Below are positions 42,984 through 52,084 of a stretch of DNA of 64,000 nucleotides, piece after piece. Below the pieces are notes generated by a model, which saw only the letters and a list, made by a program, of their open reading frames with translations, had not been told where the DNA came from and did no database searches. Every line of letters begins with the position of its first letter. Positions within the stretch are counted from its first letter, which is position 1. Origin of the DNA: Chloroflexota bacterium (GTDB lineage: Bacteria; Chloroflexota; Limnocylindria; Limnocylindrales; CSP1-4); NCBI GenBank assembly GCA_005883615.1, contig VBEC01000018.1, positions 105,473 to 169,472 of the forward strand, in the 5' to 3' direction. Both the position numbers and the translations under genes were made by a program.

Positions 42984-43382
42984 TCACCGTGGCCGATCGG
43001 CCCTTGGGATGACCAGCCGGAGCGCGGTATGGGTGTCGGAGAACGACACGACCTTGTTGTCGACCAGCCCGGCCGACTTTGCCGCGGCCATCACGTCCAC
43101 GTCCCGGATGGTTGCGGCTTTGCCCTTCCGCGATACGACCCAGATGGCGCCGTTCGGAACGATCCGCGAGCGCAACTCGCGCAACGCGAACAAGTGCTCG
43201 ACGGTGCCGGCCGCCAGGAAGATCAGGTCGGCATCGCCCGACGGTGAGCCCATGATCACGTCCGACGTCCGGGTTCCCAGGAGGTCGTGGAAGACCCGAT
43301 CCTCGACACCAATGATCCCCACGCGAGCCCCGGGCCGAACTCCGAGCTTGTCCAGGAGGGGTGTCGAGTAGGTTCGCTCCAC
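42984..43382 (-). CDS. DUF3052 family protein
   Basis: About 132 residues from GTG 43382. The track uses TTG 43409, which would overlap the divergent deacetylase gene. The N-terminus after this GTG (ERTYSTPLLDKLGVRPGARVGIIG) aligns with the usual DUF3052 start (TPLxxKLGxKxG), and a CACGAT box lies six bases upstream. The rest (DADLIFLAAGTVEHLFALRELRSRIVPNGAIWVVSRKGK, DVMAAAKSAGLVDNKVVSFSDTHTALRLVIPR) is the full domain. Function is unknown; the fold resembles a Rossmann/methyltransferase-like sheet without an obvious SAM motif. Confidence 0.88.
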   Translation of the reverse strand: MERTYSTPLLDKLGVRPGARVGIIGVEDRVFHDLLGTRTSDVIMGSPSGDADLIFLAAGTVEHLFALRELRSRIVPNGAIWVVSRKGKAATIRDVDVMAAAKSAGLVDNKVVSFSDTHTALRLVIPRADRPR

Positions 43383-43387
43383 GGCGC

Positions 43388-43393
43388 TATCGT
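43388..43393 (+). promoter_or_regulatory. TATCGT -10 box, 8 bases before the acuC-like start; bidirectional
   Basis: TATCGT, GCCATGGC, ATG (43402). Shifted by one base it reads CACGAT on the minus strand, 6 bases before the DUF3052 GTG. The same TATCGT lies between the divergent genes at 10147. Confidence 0.4.
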
Positions 43394-43401
43394 GCCATGG
43401 C

Positions 43402-45153
43402 ATGAGCAAGCCGTCCGGTCCGCTCCTCGTCTACGGGCCACTCTCAGCCACCTACGACTTCGGACCGGCTCATCCGCTGACACCGCGCAGATTCGGGCCC
43501 GGCATCGATCTCCTGCGAGCGGTCGGGGCCGAACCCGGCATGGCGCCCGAACCTGCCCCGGACGAGGAGCTCCGCTGGGTCCACGTAGCCGGATATGTGG
43601 AAACCGTACGGCGGCTGTCGGCCGACCCGTTCGGCCCGGCGGGCGCGGGCATCGGGCCCGGCGATGACCCGGCCTTTCCGGGTATGCACGAGGCGGCCGC
43701 CGCGGTAGCCGGCGGGTCACTTCAGGCGATGGAAGCGATCCTGCGCGGAGAGGCGGAGCATGCCTTCCACGCGGGCGGTGGCCTTCACCATGCAATGCCC
43801 GACCGGGCGTCGGGCTTCTGTATCTACAACGATCCGGCACTGGCGATCGCGCGAGCTCGACGGGCCGGCCTGCGGGTCCTCTACGTCGACCTCGATGTCC
43901 ACCACGGCGACGGGGTGCAGGCGATTCACGCCTCTGACCCTGGTGTCCTCACGATCTCCTTCCATGAATCGGGCAGGTATCTGTTTCCGGGCACCGGCTT
44001 CGTCGATGAGGTGGGAGCCGGGACCGCGGCGGGGACGATCGCGAACGTTCCGTTCGAGCCATTCACTGGTGAAGACGCCTGGTGGGCTGCGGTCAACTCG
44101 ATCATTCCACCCGTCGCGGCAGCATTCGGGCCGGACCTCCTCGTCACGCAGCACGGCGCGGACTCGCATGCCTGGGATCCCCTCGCGCACCTGGCGGTGA
44201 CGACCAGCGCGATGGGCCGCGCAGCTCGACTCCTGGACGAGGTGGCTCATCGGTTCGCGGGCGGTCGATGGCTCGCGACAGGAGGTGGCGGCTACGACGT
44301 CTACCGGGTCGTGCCACGAGCCTGGGCACTGACATGGCTGGCGGGTGCCCACCGGGAACCGCCCGCCCGAATTCCTTCCGCGTGGCGCGCGCGGTGGGGG
44401 ACGGAGGCCGGACGGTATCGCCAGTCGCCCATTCCCGGACGCTTCGATGACGAGCCGAACGCGGGCCGGCCGATAGACCTTCGTCAGCGCTCTGCGGAAG
44501 CCCAGTCGATAGCCACCGCCCGGCAGGTCCGCGAGATTCACGTTCCGGCGCTGCTCAAGGCGGCCCAGGAACGTGGTTGGTGGGAACCGCTGACCGCCTA
44601 TCCGGATATGGGGCAAGGCCATGGTCATGCCGGCGAAGGCCAGGACCATGCCGGCGCGAATCCATCCCCGACCGTTCTTGGCCATCTCTCGGCGGAGGGG
44701 CTGGAACGTCTGAATCTGGCGGAACGGGTCATCGCGCCCCTGGACGAGTCTGCCGGCATGCGCATCCTGGTGGCGGCCGCAAAGGGGGGCGCGGCGGTGA
44801 GCGTGGCCGCGAATGGCGGGACGATCGTCGCCGCGGCCGTGACGGCCCGCTCCCCGTCCTCCGCGCCACAGGAGCACGAGCTCCTGGCCCTGGGCGTCGC
44901 TCCGGGAATGCGGAGGCAAGGGCTGGGCAAGGCGCTCCTCGTGGCGCATCTCGCCGACCTCGAAGGCCCGGTCGTCGCGACAGTGACGCTGGCCGAACGC
45001 GATCCGCTGGCGCCCGAAGCGGTGGAGACGCGGCGCCGGATCGCACGCAGCCTGTTGCTGGGAGCAGGTTTCGAACTGATGGCTCCTCCGCCCCTGATCG
45101 CGACAGCCGACCCGGGCGTCGTCACCGCCAGACGGGCGCGGGGGCAGAAATAG
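43402..45153 (+). CDS. AcuC-like deacetylase fused to a GNAT acetyltransferase
   Basis: 583 residues. Residues 1-395 are a class I histone-deacetylase/AcuC domain: YDFGPAHPLTPRRF, the catalytic His pair in GGGLHHAMPDRASGFCIYND, the zinc ligands in VLYVDLDVHHGDGVQAIHA, LLVTQHGADSHAWDPLAHL with the third ligand, and the active-site loop ATGGGGYD. A Gly/His-rich linker (about 403-422, GQGHGHAGEGQDHAG) follows. Residues about 425-583 form a GNAT-like domain (HELLALGVAPGMRRQGLGKALLVAHLADLE with the acetyl-CoA loop). AcuC removes acetyl groups from acetyl-CoA synthetase in Bacillus; here both opposing activities seem to sit in one chain. I see no frameshift. Confidence 0.9.
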   Translation: MSKPSGPLLVYGPLSATYDFGPAHPLTPRRFGPGIDLLRAVGAEPGMAPEPAPDEELRWVHVAGYVETVRRLSADPFGPAGAGIGPGDDPAFPGMHEAAAAVAGGSLQAMEAILRGEAEHAFHAGGGLHHAMPDRASGFCIYNDPALAIARARRAGLRVLYVDLDVHHGDGVQAIHASDPGVLTISFHESGRYLFPGTGFVDEVGAGTAAGTIANVPFEPFTGEDAWWAAVNSIIPPVAAAFGPDLLVTQHGADSHAWDPLAHLAVTTSAMGRAARLLDEVAHRFAGGRWLATGGGGYDVYRVVPRAWALTWLAGAHREPPARIPSAWRARWGTEAGRYRQSPIPGRFDDEPNAGRPIDLRQRSAEAQSIATARQVREIHVPALLKAAQERGWWEPLTAYPDMGQGHGHAGEGQDHAGANPSPTVLGHLSAEGLERLNLAERVIAPLDESAGMRILVAAAKGGAAVSVAANGGTIVAAAVTARSPSSAPQEHELLALGVAPGMRRQGLGKALLVAHLADLEGPVVATVTLAERDPLAPEAVETRRRIARSLLLGAGFELMAPPPLIATADPGVVTARRARGQK

Positions 45154-45155
45154 AA

Positions 45156-45182
45156 CGACGGCGGGCTCTTCGCCCGCCGTCG
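45156..45182. terminator. Bidirectional terminator hairpin
   Basis: CGACGGCGGGC pairs perfectly with GCCCGCCGTCG around a five-base loop (TCTTC), two bases after the deacetylase stop and between two convergent genes. It is an 11-bp GC stem without a T-tract. Confidence 0.75.
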
Positions 45183-45241
45183 CCGACGTTGCAGCCGAGC
45201 GGCCCAGACCGCCGGCCGAGGTATTTCGAGTTGGTTGCCGG

Positions 45242-45445
45242 TCAGTGCGGCAAGGCGCCCGTTGCCGTGAGCAGAGCCGCCGCCGAGGTAGCGGCTGCGA
45301 TCACTTCCACGACCTGGCGGATACGTGTTTCGCGCGCCGCTGGTCGGTGGGCCTGCCGGCTCCGGCGAGCGAGCCGTACGCGCTCGGCGTCGGCCAGCAT
45401 CTCGGCCTGCCGGATGTGAGCCAGTTCGTGCAGATGAGCGTTCAT
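45242..45445 (-). CDS. Small hypothetical protein
   Basis: 67 residues from ATG 45445, which has a strong GGAGGAACGAGG upstream; the track ORF extends to 45511 without need. The N-terminal half is helical and charged (HELAHIRQAEMLADAERVRLARRSR), and the C-terminal half ends in a hydrophobic segment (VVEVIAAATSAAALLTATGA) that could insert in the membrane. I know no function. The good ribosome-binding site and the terminator placed just after its stop argue that it is a real gene. Confidence 0.65.
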   Translation of the reverse strand: MNAHLHELAHIRQAEMLADAERVRLARRSRQAHRPAARETRIRQVVEVIAAATSAAALLTATGALPH

Positions 45446-45684
45446 CCTCGTTCCTCCAATCCCAGCCGAAGCGTTTGGGACGGCAGGATGATCCCCCGTG
45501 ACAGCGCGCACTCGCGATCATCTCGGTGACCTGAGATGGGTCGTCGAGGCCGCTCCCCAGGCGTCGGCGCCGGTCCGGATGGGAAGTCATCGGTCGGTCA
45601 TGTCCGGTGTCGGCTGGGTGACACACCATGAAGGAACCGAACATATGATCGAAACTGCTTCGAAGACCTATACTCCGAGGTCCG
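45446..45684. other. Intergenic region upstream of lhr
   Basis: 239 bases between divergent genes. A TATACT box at 45669-45674 lies ten bases before the lhr GTG and may be its -10. I see no RNA gene or repeat. Confidence 0.4.
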
Positions 45685-48600
45685 GTGGTTGCCCCGCCAA
45701 GTCGCCCAGCCGTAACTGACCCACTCGCCCCGTTCAGCGCACCTGTTCGGGCCTGGTTCGAGTCAACCTTCGCGGCGCCGACAGCGGCCCAGTCGGAGGG
45801 TTGGGCGGCCATTTCGGCGGGCCATCACACACTGATCCACGCTCCCACCGGCAGCGGCAAGACCCTGGCGGCGTTCCTGTGGTGCCTGGACCGCCTGTCG
45901 CGCGAACCGCGACCGGCGGCGACCAGGGAAGCGCCCGCGACGGTGCGCGTCCTGTACGTCTCGCCACTCAAGGCACTGACCTACGACATCGAGCGGAACC
46001 TCAGGGCGCCCTTGGCCGGCATCGAGCTCGCCTCGGCCCGCCTGGGCCTGGCACCGCCCGTAATCACTGTTGCCAGCCGGACGGGTGACACGTCCCAGGA
46101 AGAGCGCCGTCAGCTGGCGCGCAAGCCGCCGGACATCCTGATCACCACGCCCGAATCCCTGTATCTGCTGCTCACCAGCTCCGCGAGGGAGATGCTGCGC
46201 GGCGTCGAACACGTCATCGTCGACGAGGTGCACGCGATCGCCGGGAGCAAGCGCGGCGCGCATCTCGCGCTGAGCCTCGAACGACTGGAGCACCTCGCCA
46301 AGGAACCGCCTCAGCGCATCGGATTGTCGGCAACACAGCGCCCCCTGGAGACCATTGCCCGCTTCCTGGGAGGCATCGGGCCGGGCCGGGAGGTGACCGT
46401 CGTCGACTCCGGCACCCGCAAGTCCCTCGAGCTGCAGGTGGTCGTTCCGGTCGAGGACATGAGCAGCCTCGGCGAGCCATTGCCACTCGAGGAACAGCCC
46501 GGCGGCCCAGCCGCCGGACCCGAGGCACGCACTTCCATCTGGCCCGCGATCCACCCGCGGATCCTCGATCTGATCCGGCAGCACCGGTCGACGATCGTGT
46601 TCACGAACAGCCGCCGACTGGCGGAGCGCCTCGCCCAGCGACTCAACGAGCTGGCGGGCGAGGACATCGTGCGCGCACACCATGGGTCGATCGCCCGCGA
46701 ACAGCGGGTGCAGATCGAGGAGGATCTCAAGGCTGGTCGCCTCCCGGCCATCGTTGCCACCTCGAGTCTCGAGCTGGGGATCGACATGGGTGCGGTCGAC
46801 CTCGTGATCCAGGTCGAGTCGCCCACGTCCGTGGCCAGTGGCCTCCAGAGGGTTGGTCGCGCGGGGCATCAGATAGACACGCCGTCCAGAGGCGTGTTCT
46901 TCCCCAAGTACCGCGGGGACCTGCTCGAATGCGCGGTCGTCACCGAGCGGATGCACGACGGAGCAATCGAATCGACGACGCTGCCGCGCAACCCGCTGGA
47001 CGTGCTCGCTCAGCAGATCGTCGCGATGGCCGTGATGGACCGCTGGACGGTCGACGAGATCGAGGCGACGGTCAATCGGGCGGCGCCGTACGAGACGCTG
47101 ACACGGGAGGCCCTCGAGGGCGTGCTCGCGATGCTGGCCGGCGCCTACCCATCGGACGAGTTCGCGGAGCTGAAGCCGCGACTCCTGTGGGACCGCCAGA
47201 CGGGCACCATCGACGGGCGTCGGGACGCCCGGGTTGTGGCGGTCACCAGCGGCGGGACGATTCCAGACCGCGGGCTGTTCGGCGTGTTCATGGTCGGCGA
47301 GGCGGGCACGCCGGGGCGGCGTGTCGGCGAGCTCGACGAGGAGATGGTCTACGAGGCGCGGCCCGGCGAAGTGATCACGCTCGGCGCCTCCAGCTGGCGC
47401 ATCGAGGACATCGGCCACGACCGGGTGACCGTATCGCCGGCGCCGGGCGTCCCGGGCAAGCTGCCGTTCTGGCACGGCGACGCAGTCGGACGGCCAATCG
47501 AGCTCGGGCGTGCCCTGGGAGGCTTCGTCCGCGAGATCGAGGGCGACCTGGCCCGTGGAGATCGGGGGCGACGGGCGGCGCTCGCGCGGCTCGAGGAGCG
47601 CCACGATCTCGACGGGCTGGCGGCCGAGAACCTTCTCGCCTACCTCGGCGATGAACAGGACATTGCCGGTGCGCTGCCGACCGACCGGCGGATCGTCGTC
47701 GAGCGCTTCCGCGACGAGCTCGGCGACTGGCGACTGGTGATGCTGACTCCGTTCGGTGGGCGGGTCCATGCGCCCTGGTCGATTGCGCTCGAAGCACGTC
47801 TCGCGGAACGCCTCGGCTCCGAGGTGCGAACGATCTGGTCAGACGACGGGATCGCGATCAGGCTGCCGGAGGGCGACCTGGAAGGACTCGACGACCTGCT
47901 CTTCCCGGATCCCGAGGAGATCGAGGACATGGTCGTCGGCGGAGTGGCGTCATCGGCGCTCTTTGCCGCGCGCTTCCGCGAGAATGCCGCTCGCGCTCTC
48001 CTCCTTCCCCGACGACGGCCCGGCACGCGGACTCCCCTGTGGCAGCAGCGCCAGCGGGCCGCCGACCTGCTGGCCGTCGCATCGCGCTACGGCAGCTTCC
48101 CGATCCTGGTCGAGACCTATCGCGAGTGCCTGTCGGACGTGTTCGATCTTCCCGCCCTCCGCGAGGTGCTTGCGGGCGTCGCCCGACGGGAGATCGGCGT
48201 GCACCGCGTGGAAACCCTGCGTCCGTCGCCATTCGCATCTTCGCTCCTGTTCGACTATGTCGCGGCCTACATGTACGACGGTGACGCCCCCCTCGCGGAG
48301 CGGCGCGCCCAGGCACTCACGCTTGACCGCGACCTGCTGCGCGAGCTCCTCGGACAGGAGGAGCTGCGGGAGCTGCTGGATCCGGCCGCCCTGGCGGACC
48401 TCGAGCTCGCCCTTCAGTCCCTCGCCGAGGACCGGCAGGCCACCAGCGCTGACGGGCTGCACGACCTGCTTCGGCGGCTCGGCGACCTGTCGGCCATGGA
48501 AGTGGAGGCGCGTGCCTCCGGCGGCGCCGCGAACGCCGAAGCGTGGCTGGCAGCCCTCGTCGGATCGCGCCGGGCCGTCGCCGTTCGGATCGTCGGGGAA

Positions 48601-50253
48601 GAACGTTGGATCGCCATGGAAGACGTGGCCCGTTACCGCGACGCACTGGGTGTACAGCCGCCGGCTGGCGTCCCCGAGGCGTTCCTTGCCCGAACCGGCG
48701 GTGCGCTCGATGGCCTGCTTGCCCGCTGGGCTCGCACGCATGGCCCGTTCCTGACGCCCGAGCCGGTGCGGCGATGGGGCTTGCCGACCGGGCTCGTCGA
48801 GGACGCCCTCGAGCGATTGCTGGCCGCGGGCACCATCCTGCGGGGTGAGTTCCGACCGGGCGGCGTGCAGCGCGAGTGGTGCGATCCCGATGTCCTGAGG
48901 CAGCTTCGGAGGCGGTCGCTCGCGAAGCTTCGGCACGAAGTCGAGCCGGTCGAGCCGGCCGCCCTGGCCCGCTTCCTCCCCGAATGGCACGGAGTTCTGC
49001 CGGCCGTCGCGACGGGTGCACCCGGGCACCCGGGGCTCCGGGGCCAGGCCGCGCTCGAGCGCCTCGCCGAGGTGGTCGACCAGCTCTCCGGAATGCCCAT
49101 CCCGGCCTCGGTGCTCGAGCGGGACGTTCTGCCGGCTCGTATCCCGGGGTATCAACCGCGCCTGCTCGACGAGCTCGGCGCGCTGGGGGAGGTTGCCTGG
49201 ATCGGGCGTGGGGCCCTCGGCCGTGACGACGGGAGGATTGCCCTGTTCCGCCCGGGCCGGGAAGCGCTGCGGGCAGCCTCGGCCGACGCCTTCGCGGCGG
49301 ACGCGGCGCCTCCGCCGGCTGGACCGCGGCATAACGCGATCCGGGAGCACCTGGCTCACCGCGGGGCCTCGTTCTATCGCGATCTGCACGTGGCGGCCGG
49401 CGGTGGATCGGACCGCGAAGTCCTCGACGCGCTGTGGGACCTCGTGTGGGCGGGCGAGGTCAGCAACGACACCTTCGCGCCCCTGCGCGCCCTGCGCTGG
49501 AAGCGTCCGGGCAGGGACCCGCGACGCCGAGCCGGCCGGCTCACATCGCTCGGCCCGCCGGAGGCCGCCGGGCGTTGGTCACTGGTCACGGTCGACAGCG
49601 AGGGAACGCCGGTCCGAAGCACCGAACGGGCTCATGCCCTCGCGCTGGCGCTCCTCGAACGACACGGCGTGCTGACCCGAGAGGCTGTCGCGGCCGAAGG
49701 GATCGCGGGAGGGTTTTCCGCGGTGTACCCCGTTCTCCGTGCCCTGGAAGAGGCCGGTCGGGCCCGTCGCGGCTACTTCGTCGCCGGGCTGGGGGCCGCG
49801 CAATTCGCCCTGCCTGGAGCATTGGACCGGCTGCGCGCGGTTCGCGATCCTCTGGCCCAACCCTCAGTGCAGCTTCTGGCGGCGGCCGATCCGGCCAACC
49901 CGTTCGGTGCGGCGCTTGCATGGCCACGTCGAGGTGAGGACGATCGACGACCGCTCCAGCGAGCCGCGGGCGCCTACGTCGTCCTCGTCGACGGCCTCCC
50001 GGTCTGCTACCTGGAGCGCGGCGGAACCTCACTTCAGATGCTCCCCGCAGCGGACGACCCGGCCCGAGCTGACTCCGCCTACCGGGCGCTCGCGGCGCTG
50101 GTCTCCGATGGCCGCGTTCGCGAGCTGCTGATCGCGCGGGTCGACGGCGAGCCGGCGGCGAGCTCGACCTGGCGCGCGGCCATCGTCGACGCGGGCTTCG
50201 TTCAGGGTTACCGCGGCCTCGTCCAGCGTGCTGCGCCCGGGTCGCGACGCTGA
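45685..50253 (+). CDS. lhr: Lhr-family ATP-dependent DNA helicase
   Basis: 1522 residues from GTG, the size of full-length Lhr (about 1500). The superfamily 2 core is complete: motif I APTGSGKTLAAFLWCL, LYVSPLKAL, VASRTGDT, ITTPESLYLLLTS, motif II DEVHAIAGSKRGAHLALSLERL, motif III LSATQRPLE, then TIVFTNSRRLAERLAQRLNEL, HHGSIAREQR and motif VI SGLQRVGRAGH. The winged-helix and beta-barrel Lhr core follows, then a long C-terminal extension (about 860-1522) that in mycobacterial Lhr mediates oligomerisation. Lhr unwinds RNA:DNA hybrids 3'-5' and belongs to the DNA-damage response in mycobacteria. It overlaps the Nei-type gene by one base, implying joint repair. Confidence 0.96.
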   Translation: MVAPPSRPAVTDPLAPFSAPVRAWFESTFAAPTAAQSEGWAAISAGHHTLIHAPTGSGKTLAAFLWCLDRLSREPRPAATREAPATVRVLYVSPLKALTYDIERNLRAPLAGIELASARLGLAPPVITVASRTGDTSQEERRQLARKPPDILITTPESLYLLLTSSAREMLRGVEHVIVDEVHAIAGSKRGAHLALSLERLEHLAKEPPQRIGLSATQRPLETIARFLGGIGPGREVTVVDSGTRKSLELQVVVPVEDMSSLGEPLPLEEQPGGPAAGPEARTSIWPAIHPRILDLIRQHRSTIVFTNSRRLAERLAQRLNELAGEDIVRAHHGSIAREQRVQIEEDLKAGRLPAIVATSSLELGIDMGAVDLVIQVESPTSVASGLQRVGRAGHQIDTPSRGVFFPKYRGDLLECAVVTERMHDGAIESTTLPRNPLDVLAQQIVAMAVMDRWTVDEIEATVNRAAPYETLTREALEGVLAMLAGAYPSDEFAELKPRLLWDRQTGTIDGRRDARVVAVTSGGTIPDRGLFGVFMVGEAGTPGRRVGELDEEMVYEARPGEVITLGASSWRIEDIGHDRVTVSPAPGVPGKLPFWHGDAVGRPIELGRALGGFVREIEGDLARGDRGRRAALARLEERHDLDGLAAENLLAYLGDEQDIAGALPTDRRIVVERFRDELGDWRLVMLTPFGGRVHAPWSIALEARLAERLGSEVRTIWSDDGIAIRLPEGDLEGLDDLLFPDPEEIEDMVVGGVASSALFAARFRENAARALLLPRRRPGTRTPLWQQRQRAADLLAVASRYGSFPILVETYRECLSDVFDLPALREVLAGVARREIGVHRVETLRPSPFASSLLFDYVAAYMYDGDAPLAERRAQALTLDRDLLRELLGQEELRELLDPAALADLELALQSLAEDRQATSADGLHDLLRRLGDLSAMEVEARASGGAANAEAWLAALVGSRRAVAVRIVGEERWIAMEDVARYRDALGVQPPAGVPEAFLARTGGALDGLLARWARTHGPFLTPEPVRRWGLPTGLVEDALERLLAAGTILRGEFRPGGVQREWCDPDVLRQLRRRSLAKLRHEVEPVEPAALARFLPEWHGVLPAVATGAPGHPGLRGQAALERLAEVVDQLSGMPIPASVLERDVLPARIPGYQPRLLDELGALGEVAWIGRGALGRDDGRIALFRPGREALRAASADAFAADAAPPPAGPRHNAIREHLAHRGASFYRDLHVAAGGGSDREVLDALWDLVWAGEVSNDTFAPLRALRWKRPGRDPRRRAGRLTSLGPPEAAGRWSLVTVDSEGTPVRSTERAHALALALLERHGVLTREAVAAEGIAGGFSAVYPVLRALEEAGRARRGYFVAGLGAAQFALPGALDRLRAVRDPLAQPSVQLLAAADPANPFGAALAWPRRGEDDRRPLQRAAGAYVVLVDGLPVCYLERGGTSLQMLPAADDPARADSAYRALAALVSDGRVRELLIARVDGEPAASSTWRAAIVDAGFVQGYRGLVQRAAPGSRR

Positions 50254-51020
50254 TGCCCGAAGGCGACACCCTCTTCCGTACCGCAGTCGGCCTGCGGCCG
50301 CATCTCGTCGGCAAGACCATCACGAGCGCTCGGGCCCGCCAGCCCGGCCCACAGGCCGAACGGCTCGTCGGCAGCACCGTCCAGTCGGTCGAAGCCGTCG
50401 GAAAGAACCTGCTCGTTCGCTTCGACAACGGCCTCGAGGTTCGCACCCATCTGCGGATGAACGGTTCGTGGCACCGCTATCGACCGGGTGAGCGCTGGCG
50501 CCGCCCGGCCTCCCGAGCCCGACTGGTCCTGGAAGTCCCAGGCACCGTGGCCGTCTGCTTCGACGCGCCGGTCGTCGAGCTATTCGAATCGCGAGCGGAA
50601 GAGATCCATCCAGCCTTGAGGGGGCTCGGGCCGGACCTCCTGTCGCCCGAGTTCGACCCGGCCGAGGCGACCCGTCGGTTGCGCGCCCCCGATCGGGCCA
50701 CGCACCCGATAGCGGAGGCGCTGGTGGACCAGCGCGCGCTCGCCGGCATCGGCAACATCTGGAAGAGCGAGACGCTGTTTGCCGAGCGCATCTGGCCCTT
50801 CACGCCGGTGGGCGACCTGCCTGAGGAGGCGCTCGAGGGTCTTGTCCGCACGGCGGGGCGGAAGCTGGTCGCGAGCGCCGGGAGCCACGCCGAGCGCGCC
50901 GAGGTCTACGGACGAGCGGGCCGCCCGTGCCGTCGCTGCGGCGCGACGGTCGTCTCGAGGCAGCACGGCGATTTGCGGCGAACGACCTATTGGTGCCCGT
51001 CCTGCCAGCCAGCACCGTGA
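50253..51020 (+). CDS. nei: Formamidopyrimidine/endonuclease VIII-type DNA glycosylase
   Basis: 255 residues. The start MPEGDTLFRTAVGLRPHL has the catalytic Pro2 and Glu3, with the PEGDT form typical of Nei-type rather than MutM (PELPE) enzymes. The helix-two-turn-helix motif is LVDQRALAGIGNIWKSETLF with the intercalating Asn, and the C-terminus has a zinc finger CRRCGATVV and WCPSCQ. It excises oxidised bases and cleaves the abasic site. Its ATG overlaps the lhr stop (TGATG), so helicase and glycosylase are made together; the same lhr-nei pairing is known in Actinobacteria. Confidence 0.95.
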   Translation: MPEGDTLFRTAVGLRPHLVGKTITSARARQPGPQAERLVGSTVQSVEAVGKNLLVRFDNGLEVRTHLRMNGSWHRYRPGERWRRPASRARLVLEVPGTVAVCFDAPVVELFESRAEEIHPALRGLGPDLLSPEFDPAEATRRLRAPDRATHPIAEALVDQRALAGIGNIWKSETLFAERIWPFTPVGDLPEEALEGLVRTAGRKLVASAGSHAERAEVYGRAGRPCRRCGATVVSRQHGDLRRTTYWCPSCQPAP

Positions 51021-51298
51021 GTGAGATCGACGTGACGTGCGCCTCGGATGCCGGGGGCTGGACGTGCGACGTCGCTATGCACGGTCGGAGCGTGGAGACG
51101 CATCACCAGGTGACCGTGTCTCGGGCAGACCTCGAACGGTTGGAACCCGGCGCGACCGATCCCGCCGAGGTGGTCCGACGATCGTTTGAGTTCCTGCTCG
51201 AGCGTGAGCCGCCGGAGTCGATCCTGCGCTCGTTCGACCTTACTGTGATCGGGCGCTACTTCCCCGACTACGAGCGCGTGATCCACCGCGATGTGTGA
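51017..51298 (+). CDS. Small hypothetical protein in the lhr-nei operon
   Basis: 93 residues from GTG 51017, overlapping the glycosylase stop (GTGA); the track start at 50927 lies inside that gene. I do not recognise a family. The sequence EIDVTCASDAGGWTCDVAMH, then THHQVTVSRADLERL and EVVRRSFEFLLEREPPESI, ending LTVIGRYFPDYERVI, looks like a small alpha/beta domain. Two cysteines near the N-terminus are 10 residues apart. It overlaps the amidotransferase gene by eight bases, so it sits in a tightly packed operon. Confidence 0.8.
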   Translation: MSEIDVTCASDAGGWTCDVAMHGRSVETHHQVTVSRADLERLEPGATDPAEVVRRSFEFLLEREPPESILRSFDLTVIGRYFPDYERVIHRDV

Positions 51299-52007
51299 GC
51301 AGTTCGTGGCCTGCTCGGACCGGCCGTTCAGGCTCGACGAGTTGTGGCCGTTCACCGAGCGGCTGGAGCGATTCGGCATCGCCGGTTTCGGTTGGGGCGC
51401 GGCCTGGTGGTGCGGCGATGGGGCGCTCCAGTCGTATCGGGATCTGCGCGCCTTCCGCGACGATCCCGGCCGCGAGGCCGTGGGTCGGACCGAGGCGCGG
51501 GCTGCCCTGGTCCACCTGCGTCGCCCCTCGAAGCTTTCGACCATGACGCCAGCCGACACCCAGCCCTTCCATGACCCACACGGCCGCTTCGCCTTCAGTC
51601 ACAACGGCGACTTTCGCAGACACCGGGGGTCCCGCGACGGGTACCGCGCAGCAGGCCGCATCCAGGGCCGGGCCGATTCAGAGGTCGGCCAGCGGTGGCT
51701 CGAGGATCATTGGGCCCCAGCGCCGACGGCCGCGCCCGGCGAGGCGAACGCCGGCTTGCTCGAACGCCTCCATGAAGCCTTCGGGGGGCAGGCAAACCTG
51801 GCGACCATCGCCGCAGATGGTTCGGTCCGGCATTACGCGGGCAATACCGAAAATCCGGTGTTCACATTTCGGCTCGGCGAGATCCAGCTGGCCTCCACGG
51901 CCATCTACTCGATCGATCGCTCGCTCTTCCGGTTCGTTGCTCCGGACGCCCGAAGCCGGGGTGTGATCGCTCAGGGTGCCTCCTTTACCGCGTTCGGACG
52001 GGTGTAA
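51291..52007 (+). CDS. Class II glutamine amidotransferase
   Basis: 238 residues. An N-terminal nucleophile hydrolase: Met-Cys start (MCEQFVACSDRPF), where Cys2 becomes the N-terminal nucleophile after Met removal, then FGIAGFGWGAAWW, LVHLRRPSKLSTMTPADTQPF, and SHNGDFRRHRG with the conserved His-Asn-Gly. The remainder is short and has no synthetase domain, so it belongs to the stand-alone class II group (EgtC or YafJ-like) whose substrates vary. Start and family agree: the Cys must directly follow the initiator. It closes the overlapping lhr-nei set. Confidence 0.9.
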   Translation: MCEQFVACSDRPFRLDELWPFTERLERFGIAGFGWGAAWWCGDGALQSYRDLRAFRDDPGREAVGRTEARAALVHLRRPSKLSTMTPADTQPFHDPHGRFAFSHNGDFRRHRGSRDGYRAAGRIQGRADSEVGQRWLEDHWAPAPTAAPGEANAGLLERLHEAFGGQANLATIAADGSVRHYAGNTENPVFTFRLGEIQLASTAIYSIDRSLFRFVAPDARSRGVIAQGASFTAFGRV

Positions 52008-52084
52008 CCTTCGGGCCGCCTCGGCGTCGTAGAGGCAATTCGATTGCCCCGGTGCGCGTACGACCCGAGCGAGAGAGGCATACC

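Noticed and set aside
45763-47769. 668-codon minus-strand ORF inside lhr
   Set aside because: Shadow of the helicase gene. No domain or start signal supports it.
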